A stretch of DNA of 14,826 nt from CAYLZN01 sp964387935 (GTDB lineage Bacteria; Acidobacteriota; Vicinamibacteria; Vicinamibacterales; JAFNAJ01): contig CAYLZN010000120.1 of assembly GCA_964387935.1 (NCBI GenBank), forward strand, positions 1-14,826, written 5' to 3'. Position 1 is the stretch's first letter. Each line of letters opens with the position of its first letter. The notes under the pieces are model-generated. The model was given only the letters and a program-made list of their open reading frames with translations. It had not been told where the DNA came from and ran no database searches. Position numbers and translations under genes: made by a program. Shown here piece after piece: positions 7,104 through 13,947 of the stretch.

Positions 7104-8186
7104 ATGATCAGCATTGACGTCGGCACTTCGGTAGGCCGTTCCTACCCCATCCTCATCGAGGAAGGACTCCTCGCTCGCCTTCCGGAGACCCTCGATCAAC
7201 TCGGCCTTGGCCGTCGACGCCTCCTCGTGTCCACGCTGCCCGTCTGGCGCCTCGTCGAGGAAGACGCGCGGCGGATCGCACCCACCGCGGAACCTCTTCT
7301 AATCCCCGACGGCGAACGATTCAAGCACCTGGCCACGGTCGCCCGCCTCTACGACGGCTTCGTCCGCGCCTCCGCGGACCGCGGCAGCATCGTCGTCGCC
7401 ATCGGCGGCGGCGTCGTTGGCGACACCGTCGGTTTCGCGGCCGCCACGTTCCTGCGCGGGCTGCCGGTGGTGCACGTACCCACCACGCTGCTGGCCCAGG
7501 TGGACAGCGCCATCGGCGGCAAGGTGGGCGTCAACCTGCCCGCAGGCAAGAACCTCGTGGGGGCGTTTCATCCCCCGGTCGCCGTGGCGATCGATCCCGT
7601 TGTCCTCGGCACCCTGCCTCGCCGGGAATTCCGATCCGGGCTCTACGAGGTCGTCAAGTACGCGATGATCGCGAGCCCAGGCCTGTTCGAGCGACTGGCG
7701 CAGGCGCTGCCGGCCATCTTCGCGCGCGAGCCGGCCATCCTGGAGGCGGTGATTGCCGAGTGCTGTGGCATCAAGGCCCGGGTGGTCACCGAGGACGAGC
7801 ACGAGCGTGGCCTCCGCAAGATCCTGAACTTCGGTCACACCGCCGGCCACGCTTTCGAGGCGATCACGAAGTACCGGCGGTTCCGGCACGGCGAGGCGGT
7901 GGCGTACGGCATGCTCGCGGCCGCACACGTCGCGTGCACTCGTGGCGCGCTGCCAGCGACCGACCTCGAAGCGCTCACCCGGCTCCTGGCACAGATGGGC
8001 CCACTGCCTCCGGTCGGCGACCTCTCGGCCTCCGACGCGCTCGACGTCATGCGGCGCGACAAGAAGGTCCTCGACGGCCGTCTGCATTTCGTCCTTCCCA
8101 CGCGCATCGGGGACACGGCCATCGTGACCGACGTGACCGAGCGGGAACTCGTGAGCGTGCTGAGGACGATTGGCCTGAGGGACTGA
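7104..8186 (+). CDS. aroB: 3-dehydroquinate synthase
   Basis: It converts DAHP to 3-dehydroquinate, the second step of the shikimate pathway, using NAD and a divalent metal. It is 360 residues, the usual family length. Motifs: DGERFKHLATV, the NAD-binding glycine loop GGGVVGDTVGFAAATFLRG, VPTTLLAQVDSAIGGKVGVN, LPAGKNLVGAFHPP, the metal and substrate region ILNFGHTAGHAFE with the following FRHGEAVAYGM, and RDKKVLDGRLHFVLP near the end. The metal-binding Glu and the two His positions are intact. The start MISIDVG was chosen because it begins the first beta strand of the family; the in-frame extension upstream would run into the nadB promoter gap. The Shine-Dalgarno is weak. It is a single plus-strand gene, divergent from nadB and convergent with the sigma-54 activator gene across 14 bp. 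Confidence 0.96.
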   Translation: MISIDVGTSVGRSYPILIEEGLLARLPETLDQLGLGRRRLLVSTLPVWRLVEEDARRIAPTAEPLLIPDGERFKHLATVARLYDGFVRASADRGSIVVAIGGGVVGDTVGFAAATFLRGLPVVHVPTTLLAQVDSAIGGKVGVNLPAGKNLVGAFHPPVAVAIDPVVLGTLPRREFRSGLYEVVKYAMIASPGLFERLAQALPAIFAREPAILEAVIAECCGIKARVVTEDEHERGLRKILNFGHTAGHAFEAITKYRRFRHGEAVAYGMLAAAHVACTRGALPATDLEALTRLLAQMGPLPPVGDLSASDALDVMRRDKKVLDGRLHFVLPTRIGDTAIVTDVTERELVSVLRTIGLRD

Positions 8187-8200
8187 CGCGCGACGCCGGA

Positions 8201-9619
8201 CTACGCCAGCTTCAGATCGCGCACCCGCGCATTCAGCATGCGGAGCGGCACCTGCAGCCGCTCGGCCGCCACGGCCCGGTCGCCCGCCGCCTCCGCCAGG
8301 GCCCGACCGATGGCACGACGCTCCACTTCGACAAGCACACGCCTCGAGACGTCCGACAGCGATCCTGACAGGTCGATCCGTTCCCAGGGATCGACCGAGA
8401 CCTCGAGGGCGGCCGGCTCCGCCTGGTCGGTGCGCAGGAGCGGGTCCGGCACGAGCTGCAGGTGCGCCGGGTGAATCGTGTCGCCCTCGGCCAGGATGAC
8501 CGCCCGTTCCAGGCAGTTCTGCAGCTCTCGCACGTTGCCAGGCCAGGGATAGCTCACGAGGGCGTCAAGTGCGGCCGGCGAGAGCGCCAACCGGCGCTTC
8601 TTCTGATCGTCGCAGAACCGATCGACGAAGTGACGGGCCAGCACCGGGATGTCCGTGGCACGCTCCCGCAACGGCGGCGCCGTCAATGGAAAGACCGACA
8701 AGCGGAAGAAGAGGTCCTCGCGGAACCGTCGCGCCGCCACCGAGGCCCGCAGATTGCGGTTCGTGGCCGTCACGACGCGCACGTCCACCAGGATCGGGGC
8801 GTTCCCCCCGACCCGCTCGAACCGTCGTTCCTCGAGCGCACGCAGGATCTTGGCCTGGAGTCCGAGAGGCAGATCGCCAATCTCGTCGAGGAACAAGGTG
8901 CCGCGATGAGCCACCTCGAACTTGCCCGCCTTCCGGGACGTCGCGCCCGTGAAGGCCCCTTTCTCGTGGCCGAACAGCTCGGTCTCGAGCAGCGTCTCGG
9001 GAATGGCCGCGCAGTTGATCGCGACAAAGGGCCCCTCGGCCCTCGGACTCAATCCGTGAATCGCCCGGGCGATCAGCTCTTTCCCGGTGCCGCTTTCGCC
9101 CTCGATGAGGACGGTCGTGTCACTGGCCGCCGCGCGCTGCACGGCGTGGAGGACCTTCCGCAGGCTCTCGTGGCTGCCGACGATGTGCGGCACGCCACGC
9201 CGGAGGGTGAGTTCTTCGCGGAGCAGGAGGTTCTCGGTCGCGAGCCGGCGCTGCTCGAGCGCCCGTGCCACGAGCAGGAGCAGGTGTTCGGGGTCCACGG
9301 GCTTCGCCAGGAAGTCGAGCGCCCCTTCCTTCATGGCCCGCACGGCATCCTCGATGCCCCCGTACGCCGTCATCACGATGACGGGCACGTCCGGATCGAC
9401 GTCCTTGGCGGCCCGAAGCACCCCAAAGCCATCTCCACCGGGCAGGCGCAGGTCCGACAGCACGAGTGCGGGTCGCTGGTTCCTGAGGACCGACTCGGCC
9501 TCACCTTGATCGCGGGCTTCGAGGACACCGTACCCTTCGCGCTCGAGCGCATGCCGGAGCATCGCCCGAAGCGAGTCCTTGTCCTCGACGAGCAGGAGGT
9601 CTGGACGCGCTGGCGTCAC
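8201..9619 (-). CDS. NtrC-family sigma-54-dependent response regulator (PilR-like)
   Basis: This is a transcription activator that, when phosphorylated, forms a ring and remodels sigma-54 RNA polymerase. It is 472 residues. The receiver domain (about 6-120) has acidic residues in LLLVEDKD, phosphoacceptor Asp56 (LVLSDLRLPGGDG), Thr84 and Lys106 (FLAKPVDP). The AAA+ domain (about 145-380) has Walker A GESGTGKE at 174-181, the sigma-54 loop GAFTGA at 221-226, Walker B TLFLDEIGD and FREDLFFRLSVFPL. The C-terminus (about 430-472) is a Fis-type helix-turn-helix (GDRAVAAERLQVPLRMLNAR). The start is GTG in a GTGA overlap with the coiled-coil gene, so translation is coupled. With the kinase at 12653-13918 it resembles PilS/PilR; the exact ortholog cannot be settled by eye. 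Confidence 0.93.
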   Translation of the reverse strand: MTPARPDLLLVEDKDSLRAMLRHALEREGYGVLEARDQGEAESVLRNQRPALVLSDLRLPGGDGFGVLRAAKDVDPDVPVIVMTAYGGIEDAVRAMKEGALDFLAKPVDPEHLLLLVARALEQRRLATENLLLREELTLRRGVPHIVGSHESLRKVLHAVQRAAASDTTVLIEGESGTGKELIARAIHGLSPRAEGPFVAINCAAIPETLLETELFGHEKGAFTGATSRKAGKFEVAHRGTLFLDEIGDLPLGLQAKILRALEERRFERVGGNAPILVDVRVVTATNRNLRASVAARRFREDLFFRLSVFPLTAPPLRERATDIPVLARHFVDRFCDDQKKRRLALSPAALDALVSYPWPGNVRELQNCLERAVILAEGDTIHPAHLQLVPDPLLRTDQAEPAALEVSVDPWERIDLSGSLSDVSRRVLVEVERRAIGRALAEAAGDRAVAAERLQVPLRMLNARVRDLKLA

Positions 9620-10176
9620 CGCAGCCAGCCCGGCGGTACCCCGGCCTTGCGCGCTTCCTCCTCGAGGTCCGAGATCGCGCGCTCGAGCTGCGTGACCTCC
9701 CCTTTCACGCGGTCCAGTTCCGCGAGGGCCTCGTTGCGATTGGCTTCGATGACGGCGCGCTGCGCGGGATCGTCGCGCGCTGTGAAGTCTGCCCACAACC
9801 CGTTGACCCGGCTTTGAAGCGCTTCCGCAAACAGGCGATTCCGCGTCAACTGGCCCTGCAGGTCGGTCATCCGCTTGCGCCAGTAGGTCTCGTCCCTCCG
9901 CTCGACCTCAGCCGCCTGGCCAGGCTTGTCCTTCTGCTGGTCCGGCTCTGCCCCGGTCTTGCCCGCCGCCGACTGGGTCTGCGGTGACGGCGCGGCCACC
10001 GTCAGTGGCGTCGCTTTCCTGACGTCGGCATTGGTGTACACCCTGCCGGTCGACTTCACGGTCCGGCGACGCTCCGCTTCCCGCCGTGCCACGTCCGCGA
10101 GCGATTCGGGCTGCTGTGCCCGTGCGCTACTCGCAAGGACGACGAACACCATGAGAACGGTCCAGACGTGACGCAT
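9616..10176 (-). CDS. Exported coiled-coil protein of unknown function
   Basis: It is 186 residues. A clear signal peptide (about 1-20, ending SSARA before QQPES) is followed by a basic segment SLADVARREAERRRTVKS and GRVYTNADVRK (about 24-53), a low-complexity Ala/Pro/Gln/Lys linker (to about 93), and a long charged helical region, YWRKRMTDLQGQLTRNRLF onward, with heptad-like spacing. It ends EEARKAGVPPGWLR. From memory, the LADVARxE...VYTNxD segment and the VPPGWLR ending recur in secreted Acidobacteriota proteins with no assigned function. ATG is preceded by GAGGGAG at suitable spacing. Its stop overlaps the activator start (GTGA), and a sigma-54-type promoter candidate lies in the gap upstream. 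A periplasmic partner of the pilus or a sensor accessory is possible but unproven. Confidence 0.8.
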   Translation of the reverse strand: MRHVWTVLMVFVVLASSARAQQPESLADVARREAERRRTVKSTGRVYTNADVRKATPLTVAAPSPQTQSAAGKTGAEPDQQKDKPGQAAEVERRDETYWRKRMTDLQGQLTRNRLFAEALQSRVNGLWADFTARDDPAQRAVIEANRNEALAELDRVKGEVTQLERAISDLEEEARKAGVPPGWLR

Positions 10177-10228
10177 GCACCACTCCCTCGGAGGACACAC
10201 GAACACACCTCCATCCTTCCTTGAGCCA

Positions 10229-10244
10229 TGCACGTCGTATGCCA
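10229..10244 (-). promoter_or_regulatory. Sigma-54-type promoter candidate before coiled-coil/activator genes
   Basis: The minus strand reads TGGCATACGACGTGCA, against the consensus TGGCACRN4TTGCW. The GG and GC cores are exactly 10 nt apart and only two of the twelve specified positions differ. Transcription would start near 10218, about 42 nt before the ATG at 10176. It sits in the 89-bp gap after the PilX-like gene, so it could express the coiled-coil and activator genes separately from the pilins. Confidence 0.5.
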
Positions 10245-10265
10245 CTGCCAACCACCGTGGCGCCC

Positions 10266-10868
10266 TCACGGGATCGCGAGGTCGGTCACCCGCAGGGGTG
10301 CAGGTGACGGCCGTTCGCGCACGATGGTGGCGATGACGGCACGGTTCCCGTGCACGGGTCCGAACGCTTCGCCCCTCACCCTCACCCTGCCGTTCGAGTC
10401 GCGCCCCGGGTCCCCATCGCCATCCCACTCATCGTCGGCAACGTAGACGACGAGGAAGGCCGGGGAAGCCAGCACGCCAGGTGCCAGGCTGGTGGCGGGG
10501 CCCCAGGCGTAGGGTATCCACCGGGGCGTGTTCGCGCCCCAGGTTCCAGGTTCCACTGGTGGGAAACTGGAGGCCCGCGCGTCGAGGTCCACGACACGAT
10601 CCCCTCGCCTGATGCGGAGGGGCCCCACGGTCAGACTACCGGACACGGCACCGGACAGGACGGCATCCCAGTCCGCCGTGGCCTGCAGTTCCGCAGTGGC
10701 AAACGCCAGGGCCGCTGAGGCGGCCGTCCGACACTCGGCCGCTTCACGGGCGGCCGTGGCGAGGTGACGCTCGGTCACGGCGAGCGGCAGCAGCGTGGCC
10801 ACCACGCTCCCGACCACGAGCAACAACACGATCGCCAGCAACAGCGCCGAACCGGCCTGTCCCTTCAC
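10266..10868 (-). CDS. PilX/GspK-like minor (pseudo)pilin
   Basis: About 200 residues. The N-terminus KGQAGSALLLAIVLLLVVG is a short basic leader followed by a long hydrophobic helix, with cleavage likely after Gly6. Position +5 of the mature helix is Leu instead of the usual Glu, as in PilX/GspK-type minor pilins thought to sit at the fibre tip. The helix continues as LLPLAVTERHLATAAREAAE with AASAALAFATAELQA, the typical PilX N-terminal region. The C-terminal domain includes an Asp-rich segment (DDEWDGDGDPGRDSNGR) that could bind calcium. GTG 10868 overlaps the PilW-like stop as GTGA; GTG 10871 is an alternative. It is the third prepilin in the chain. Confidence 0.78.
   Translation of the reverse strand: MKGQAGSALLLAIVLLLVVGSVVATLLPLAVTERHLATAAREAAECRTAASAALAFATAELQATADWDAVLSGAVSGSLTVGPLRIRRGDRVVDLDARASSFPPVEPGTWGANTPRWIPYAWGPATSLAPGVLASPAFLVVYVADDEWDGDGDPGRDSNGRVRVRGEAFGPVHGNRAVIATIVRERPSPAPLRVTDLAIP
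10339..10358. repeat. GCACGG/CCGTGC dyads, possible activator site
   Basis: GCACGG (10339-10344), CCGTGC (10348-10353) and a second GCACGG (10353-10358) form overlapping inverted repeats, including a perfect 12-bp palindrome CCCGTGCACGGG (10347-10358). The centre is about 130 bp upstream of the predicted start of the sigma-54 candidate at 10229-10244, a normal distance for an NtrC-type enhancer. It lies inside the PilX-like coding sequence and could be chance in GC-rich DNA. Confidence 0.3.
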
Positions 10869-11881
10869 CACATTCTCCGCAGGTTTGGAGGTGCGAGCGT
10901 GATTTCGGCACTGAACGTCGCGGGAGCCGTCGGGCCGCCCGCGGCCGCAGGGGCCTCGAAGAGGATGCGCAGCGTCAGCACCCTGACGCGGTAGAGGTCC
11001 GCATCGAAGCGCCAGGGGTCGCGACCACACCAGGGCCCGTCCATGAGGTCCGCCACGGCCAGGACCGACCAGGGCCCGTCGCTCGAATCCCGCGCGGGCA
11101 GCCGCAACCCACCCGCGGCGTCGACCAGACAGGACGCCTGACCGGCAGGAGGAAGCGGCCCGTGAGGGGGCCGCGGATCCCCCAGCCAACGGACATCGAA
11201 GCCGGCGACGCCGTCCATGAGCACGAGGTTCATCCCAGGACCGAGCAGGCGCAGTTGTCGCCTCCGCGCGTCGAAGTACAGAGCCCGCACATCCACGTCG
11301 ATCAGGCGGGCCCCGTCGGAGGGAGCGTAGGCCGCGGTCAGGGCTCCGGGCAGGTGGTCGAGCCCGCCGGTCGTCACCGAGGCCACCGTGAACCACTCGC
11401 CACTGGTGCGCGCATCCGCCAATAGGGCGGTGATGCCGGCCCGAAACCCGCAGGTCGTTCGTCCCGGACCGCAGGAGGCCTCGTCGATGGGCACGGCAGA
11501 CGTCGGACCCGCCATCGGAGCAGCCAGCGCCGCTGCGGCCGCCGAATCCGCCATGCGGAGGACCGTCACCCGGTCGGCAAATGCTGCGGTGTCGGGGTCT
11601 GCGCCGGTAACGCCCCTGCGCTGTGGGTATAGCGGTGGCACGAGCAGCGTATGTGCCCAGGCCGCGTCGCCGCCAAGACCCTCCCCGGCGCGGCCGACGA
11701 GGTCGCTCACCTGCTCGAACAGGCCCCGAAGGCGCTGCTGCTCGTCGGCGGCGCGAGGCTGGGCCACCCACGCACGCGACAGAGCCGCCGTGACGGGTAG
11801 CAGCGTCATGGTCAGCAGGAGCAGCAGGAGGAGGCCGACGAGCAGTTCGACCATCGTGAACCCGCACTGAGCGCGTCTCAT
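10865..11881 (-). CDS. PilW-like type IV minor prepilin
   Basis: It is 338 residues. The class III signal is textbook: MRRAQCG, then FTMVELLVGLLLLLLLTMTL, giving cleavage by prepilin peptidase after Gly7, Phe at +1 and Glu at +5. The mature N-terminal helix is followed by WVAQPRAADEQQRLRGLFEQ and a long C-terminal domain with several Cys (SCGPGRTTCGF, ASCLVDAA, PWCGRDPW) that could form disulfides, then beta-rich segments ending PPNLRRMW. Length and order (after a PilV-like, before a PilX-like gene) match minor-pilin operons. ATG 11881 overlaps the preceding stop as ATGA, so translation is coupled; in-frame codons further upstream would enter the PilV-like gene. It probably helps prime or cap a type IV pilus or type II secretion pseudopilus; the sequence does not say which. 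Confidence 0.85.
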   Translation of the reverse strand: MRRAQCGFTMVELLVGLLLLLLLTMTLLPVTAALSRAWVAQPRAADEQQRLRGLFEQVSDLVGRAGEGLGGDAAWAHTLLVPPLYPQRRGVTGADPDTAAFADRVTVLRMADSAAAAALAAPMAGPTSAVPIDEASCGPGRTTCGFRAGITALLADARTSGEWFTVASVTTGGLDHLPGALTAAYAPSDGARLIDVDVRALYFDARRRQLRLLGPGMNLVLMDGVAGFDVRWLGDPRPPHGPLPPAGQASCLVDAAGGLRLPARDSSDGPWSVLAVADLMDGPWCGRDPWRFDADLYRVRVLTLRILFEAPAAAGGPTAPATFSAEITLAPPNLRRMW

Positions 11882-12474
11882 CGCAGGTGCCTCGTGCGGA
11901 CGGTGAAGAGCCACACGTCACCCGGGCGGTGCGCAGCGGACGCGCGAGCCGGTTCCCGCGCCTCGCGACCCTTCGAACGGGCAAACACCTGGATGAGCAG
12001 ACGTTCTGTGCCTGGCGGCGCCGGCAGCGCGCTGACCGCCCAGCGGCGTGTGAAGCGCGCGGTGCCCTCGGTCAGCGTCGGGGTGCCGTCGAGGGTCGTC
12101 CAGTCCCAGCCCGCCGACATGTCGCGCCAGGCCGCGGACGGGTCCCCGGGGAGGAGGCCGGTGCCTGAGCGTGACCGCGGCCGCGTCGAAAGGTCGGCCG
12201 AGAGATCGGTGAGCGCCGTGCCTGCGACCGCGTCGTAGTCGAAGTCCAGCGCCTCGAGGTCCTGGAGTCGCGACGCGGCGAGCACGAGCGCACGCGTCTC
12301 GTCTCGCGCGTCGGCGAGCATCCGGGTGGCGCTGACCAGTACCGGAGCCAGGGTCGCCAGCCCGGTGGCCAGGAGCGCGAGCGCGACGACCGTTTCCAGT
12401 ATCGAGACGCCCCGCGCGCTCGCGATGTGCACGAGTCCCCTGCGCACTCCCGTACTCCTGCGTCGTGCTCCCAT
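11878..12474 (-). CDS. PilV-like type IV minor prepilin
   Basis: It is 198 residues. A 22-residue basic leader ending SARG precedes VSILETVVALALLATGLATL, giving Glu27 as the +5 Glu of a class III prepilin signal. The +1 residue is Val instead of Phe/Met. The segment ATRMLADARDETRALVLAASRLQDLEAL is typical of PilV/GspI-like N-terminal helices, and the C-terminal part ends WLFTVRTRHLR. The start is supported by GGAGG about 5 nt upstream and by the sigma-54-type promoter candidate whose predicted start lies only about 17 nt before the ATG. It opens the prepilin chain; its stop overlaps the PilW-like start. A longer reading frame extends to 12588 but would begin upstream of that promoter. Confidence 0.82.
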   Translation of the reverse strand: MGARRRSTGVRRGLVHIASARGVSILETVVALALLATGLATLAPVLVSATRMLADARDETRALVLAASRLQDLEALDFDYDAVAGTALTDLSADLSTRPRSRSGTGLLPGDPSAAWRDMSAGWDWTTLDGTPTLTEGTARFTRRWAVSALPAPPGTERLLIQVFARSKGREAREPARASAAHRPGDVWLFTVRTRHLR

Positions 12475-12501
12475 GTGGCCTCCGTGGCTCACCACGGTCA
12501 T

Positions 12502-12517
12502 GGCAAGGAACACGCCA
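12502..12517 (-). promoter_or_regulatory. Sigma-54-type promoter candidate of the minor pilin genes
   Basis: The minus strand reads TGGCGTGTTCCTTGCC. The -24 core TGGC and -12 core TTGC are both complete, with exactly 10 nt between GG and GC. Transcription would start near 12491, leaving about 17 nt that contain the GGAGG of the PilV-like gene. It lies in the 178-bp gap after the kinase gene. The block encodes its own sigma-54 activator, which fits. Confidence 0.55.
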
Positions 12518-12591
12518 GACTCGACGCGGCCGTTGTGGACGTGAATCGTGGCGGACTTCAGAGGCCCCTCGCGACAAGCCCCGGCCACGTT

Positions 12592-12611
12592 GCACGCATT
12601 CCCACACGTGC
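12592..12611. repeat. GCACG-N10-CGTGC dyad, possible activator binding site
   Basis: GCACG (12592-12596) and CGTGC (12607-12611) form an inverted repeat centred near 12601, about 110 bp upstream of the predicted start of the sigma-54 candidate at 12502-12517. This is where NtrC-family enhancer sites usually lie. It shares its half-site with the dyads at 10339-10358, though with different half-site spacing. Confidence 0.35.
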
Positions 12612-12623
12612 TGCCCGTCGAAC

Positions 12624-12641
12624 ACGCAGAAATTGCTGCGT
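12624..12641 (-). terminator. Hairpin just after the histidine kinase gene
   Basis: On the minus strand ACGCAG, a CAATTT loop and CTGCGT make a perfect 6-bp stem starting 12 nt past the kinase stop. No real U-tract follows (only GTTCG), so termination would be partial at best. It could separate kinase transcription from the sigma-54 pilin transcript. Confidence 0.3.
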
Positions 12642-12652
12642 CTGCGTCGGTG

Positions 12653-13918
12653 TCAGGACGACCGGCCCGGAAACACGGCGGGCAGCGTGATCTCGAAGAC
12701 GGCCCCGCCGTCCGGACGGTTGGCCGCGGTCACTCGACCGTGGTGCGTGACGACGATCTTCTGGACCAGGGCCAGGCCGAGTCCCGTGCCCTGGCTCTTG
12801 TTCGTGACGAAGGGCTGGAAGATCCGGTCGAGGATCGCTGCGTCGATGCCGCGTCCGTTGTCGACCACCGCCACGCGGCAGGACCCATCGGGGCCGCTGC
12901 CACCCTCGATCGAGATCGCCGGCGGCTGCCCTGACGAGGCGCACGCTTCGACGGCATTGCGCGCAAGGTTGTGGAGAGCCTGCTTGATCAGCAGTTCATC
13001 CCCTTCGATGCGGGGAAAATCCCCGGCGACGTCGATCGTGCCCCCTCGCTGCTCGACCTCGGCCCGCATGTCGTCTGCGACACGCTGGGCGATGGCACGG
13101 AGTTCCAGGGGCGCGATCGACAGCGCCGCTGGTCTCGCGAACGACAGGAAGTTCGACACGACCTTGCCCAGGGCCTCGGTCTCCGCCCTGATGCCGTGCA
13201 AGTACGTCGACTGCGGCGACGGCAGCTGCGCCGGGTCCATGAGTCGCGCGTACCCGTGAATCGTCGCGAGGCCGTTGCGGAACTCGTGCGCGATGCCGGC
13301 GGTCAACTCGCCGAGCTTCGCCAGGCTGTCCTGCAGGCGAACCTGCTCCTCGAGCGCCACGACGGCCGTCAGATCCGTGAACAGGCAGATGATCGACTGG
13401 AGGTCGCCGCGCGGATCACGAACGGGCGACACGGTGACTCCGAGATGAGACACGGGCCCGGGGCCCAGGCGCAGCGTACGACGGATGACAGGCTGCCCGG
13501 CGTGGAGGCCCTCAGCCACGACGTCCCGCAGCGCAGGCATCCCCGCCAGCCTCTCGCGGTAGTCGCCTGCAGGGTCGGCCGGAAGGCCCAGGAGCATCTG
13601 GCCGGCGGGGTTGATCACGCGGATCCGCCCACTGCGATCCACGAGCAGGAGTCCGGACGTCATGCTGCCGACGATCTCGTCGCTCAGGCGTTCCGACGCC
13701 TCGGCACGCGCGTGCATCTCGCGCTCCTGGTCACGCAGGCGAGCCACGGCCTCCTGCACCGCGCCCGACATGATCGACATGTCGAGACGTTCGGGCTGAG
13801 CCAGGCTGCGAGCGTCGCGCGCGGCCGCGCTGAAGCGGAGGAGCGCGTAGATGACGACGGCGACCAGGACCGCCACGACGGCCGTGAGGCCCATCAGCGC
13901 GTAGGCTTCAACCGACAT
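12653..13918 (-). CDS. Membrane-anchored PAS sensor histidine kinase (NtrB/PilS-like)
   Basis: It is 421 residues. One membrane helix at about 8-27 has almost no periplasmic part. A linker helix (to about 78) leads to a PAS domain (about 80-185: SGLLLVDRSGRIRVINPAGQ). The HisKA domain has phosphoacceptor His211 (GIAHEFRNGLATIHGYARLM). The ATPase domain has the N box HNLARNAVEA (Asn321), G1 VVDNGRGID, the F-box-like IFQPFVTNKS and G2 GTGLGLALVQKI. It autophosphorylates and should pass phosphate to an NtrC-type regulator; the only one here is at 8201-9619. With a single helix it probably senses a cytoplasmic or in-membrane signal; unlike P. aeruginosa PilS it lacks six helices. The start ATG has no clear Shine-Dalgarno. 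It follows malate synthase by 93 bp. Confidence 0.92.
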   Translation of the reverse strand: MSVEAYALMGLTAVVAVLVAVVIYALLRFSAAARDARSLAQPERLDMSIMSGAVQEAVARLRDQEREMHARAEASERLSDEIVGSMTSGLLLVDRSGRIRVINPAGQMLLGLPADPAGDYRERLAGMPALRDVVAEGLHAGQPVIRRTLRLGPGPVSHLGVTVSPVRDPRGDLQSIICLFTDLTAVVALEEQVRLQDSLAKLGELTAGIAHEFRNGLATIHGYARLMDPAQLPSPQSTYLHGIRAETEALGKVVSNFLSFARPAALSIAPLELRAIAQRVADDMRAEVEQRGGTIDVAGDFPRIEGDELLIKQALHNLARNAVEACASSGQPPAISIEGGSGPDGSCRVAVVDNGRGIDAAILDRIFQPFVTNKSQGTGLGLALVQKIVVTHHGRVTAANRPDGGAVFEITLPAVFPGRSS

Positions 13919-13947
13919 GCGCCGTCAAGAGTGCCACGGGGCAGGCC

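Noticed and set aside
8187..8200. Terminator between convergent aroB and the activator gene
   Set aside because: The 14-bp gap shows no convincing stem or T-run.
10869..11984. Minus-strand extension of the PilX-like frame to a 572-codon reading frame
   Set aside because: The upstream part is an Arg-rich shadow of the PilW-like gene; the prepilin signal begins at the GTG codons near 10868.
12475..12588. N-terminal extension of the PilV-like protein
   Set aside because: It would add 38 residues before the leader, start upstream of the sigma-54 candidate, and ignore the GGAGG before ATG 12474.
12600..12625. TGGGAATGCGTGCA on the minus strand as another sigma-54 site
   Set aside because: GG and GC are only 8 nt apart, which breaks the fixed 10-nt spacing.
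13916..13937. TGGCAC on the minus strand before the kinase start, considered as a sigma-54 promoter
   Set aside because: The spacing to the next GC is 11 nt, the TTGC core is missing and the -12 region would touch the ATG.
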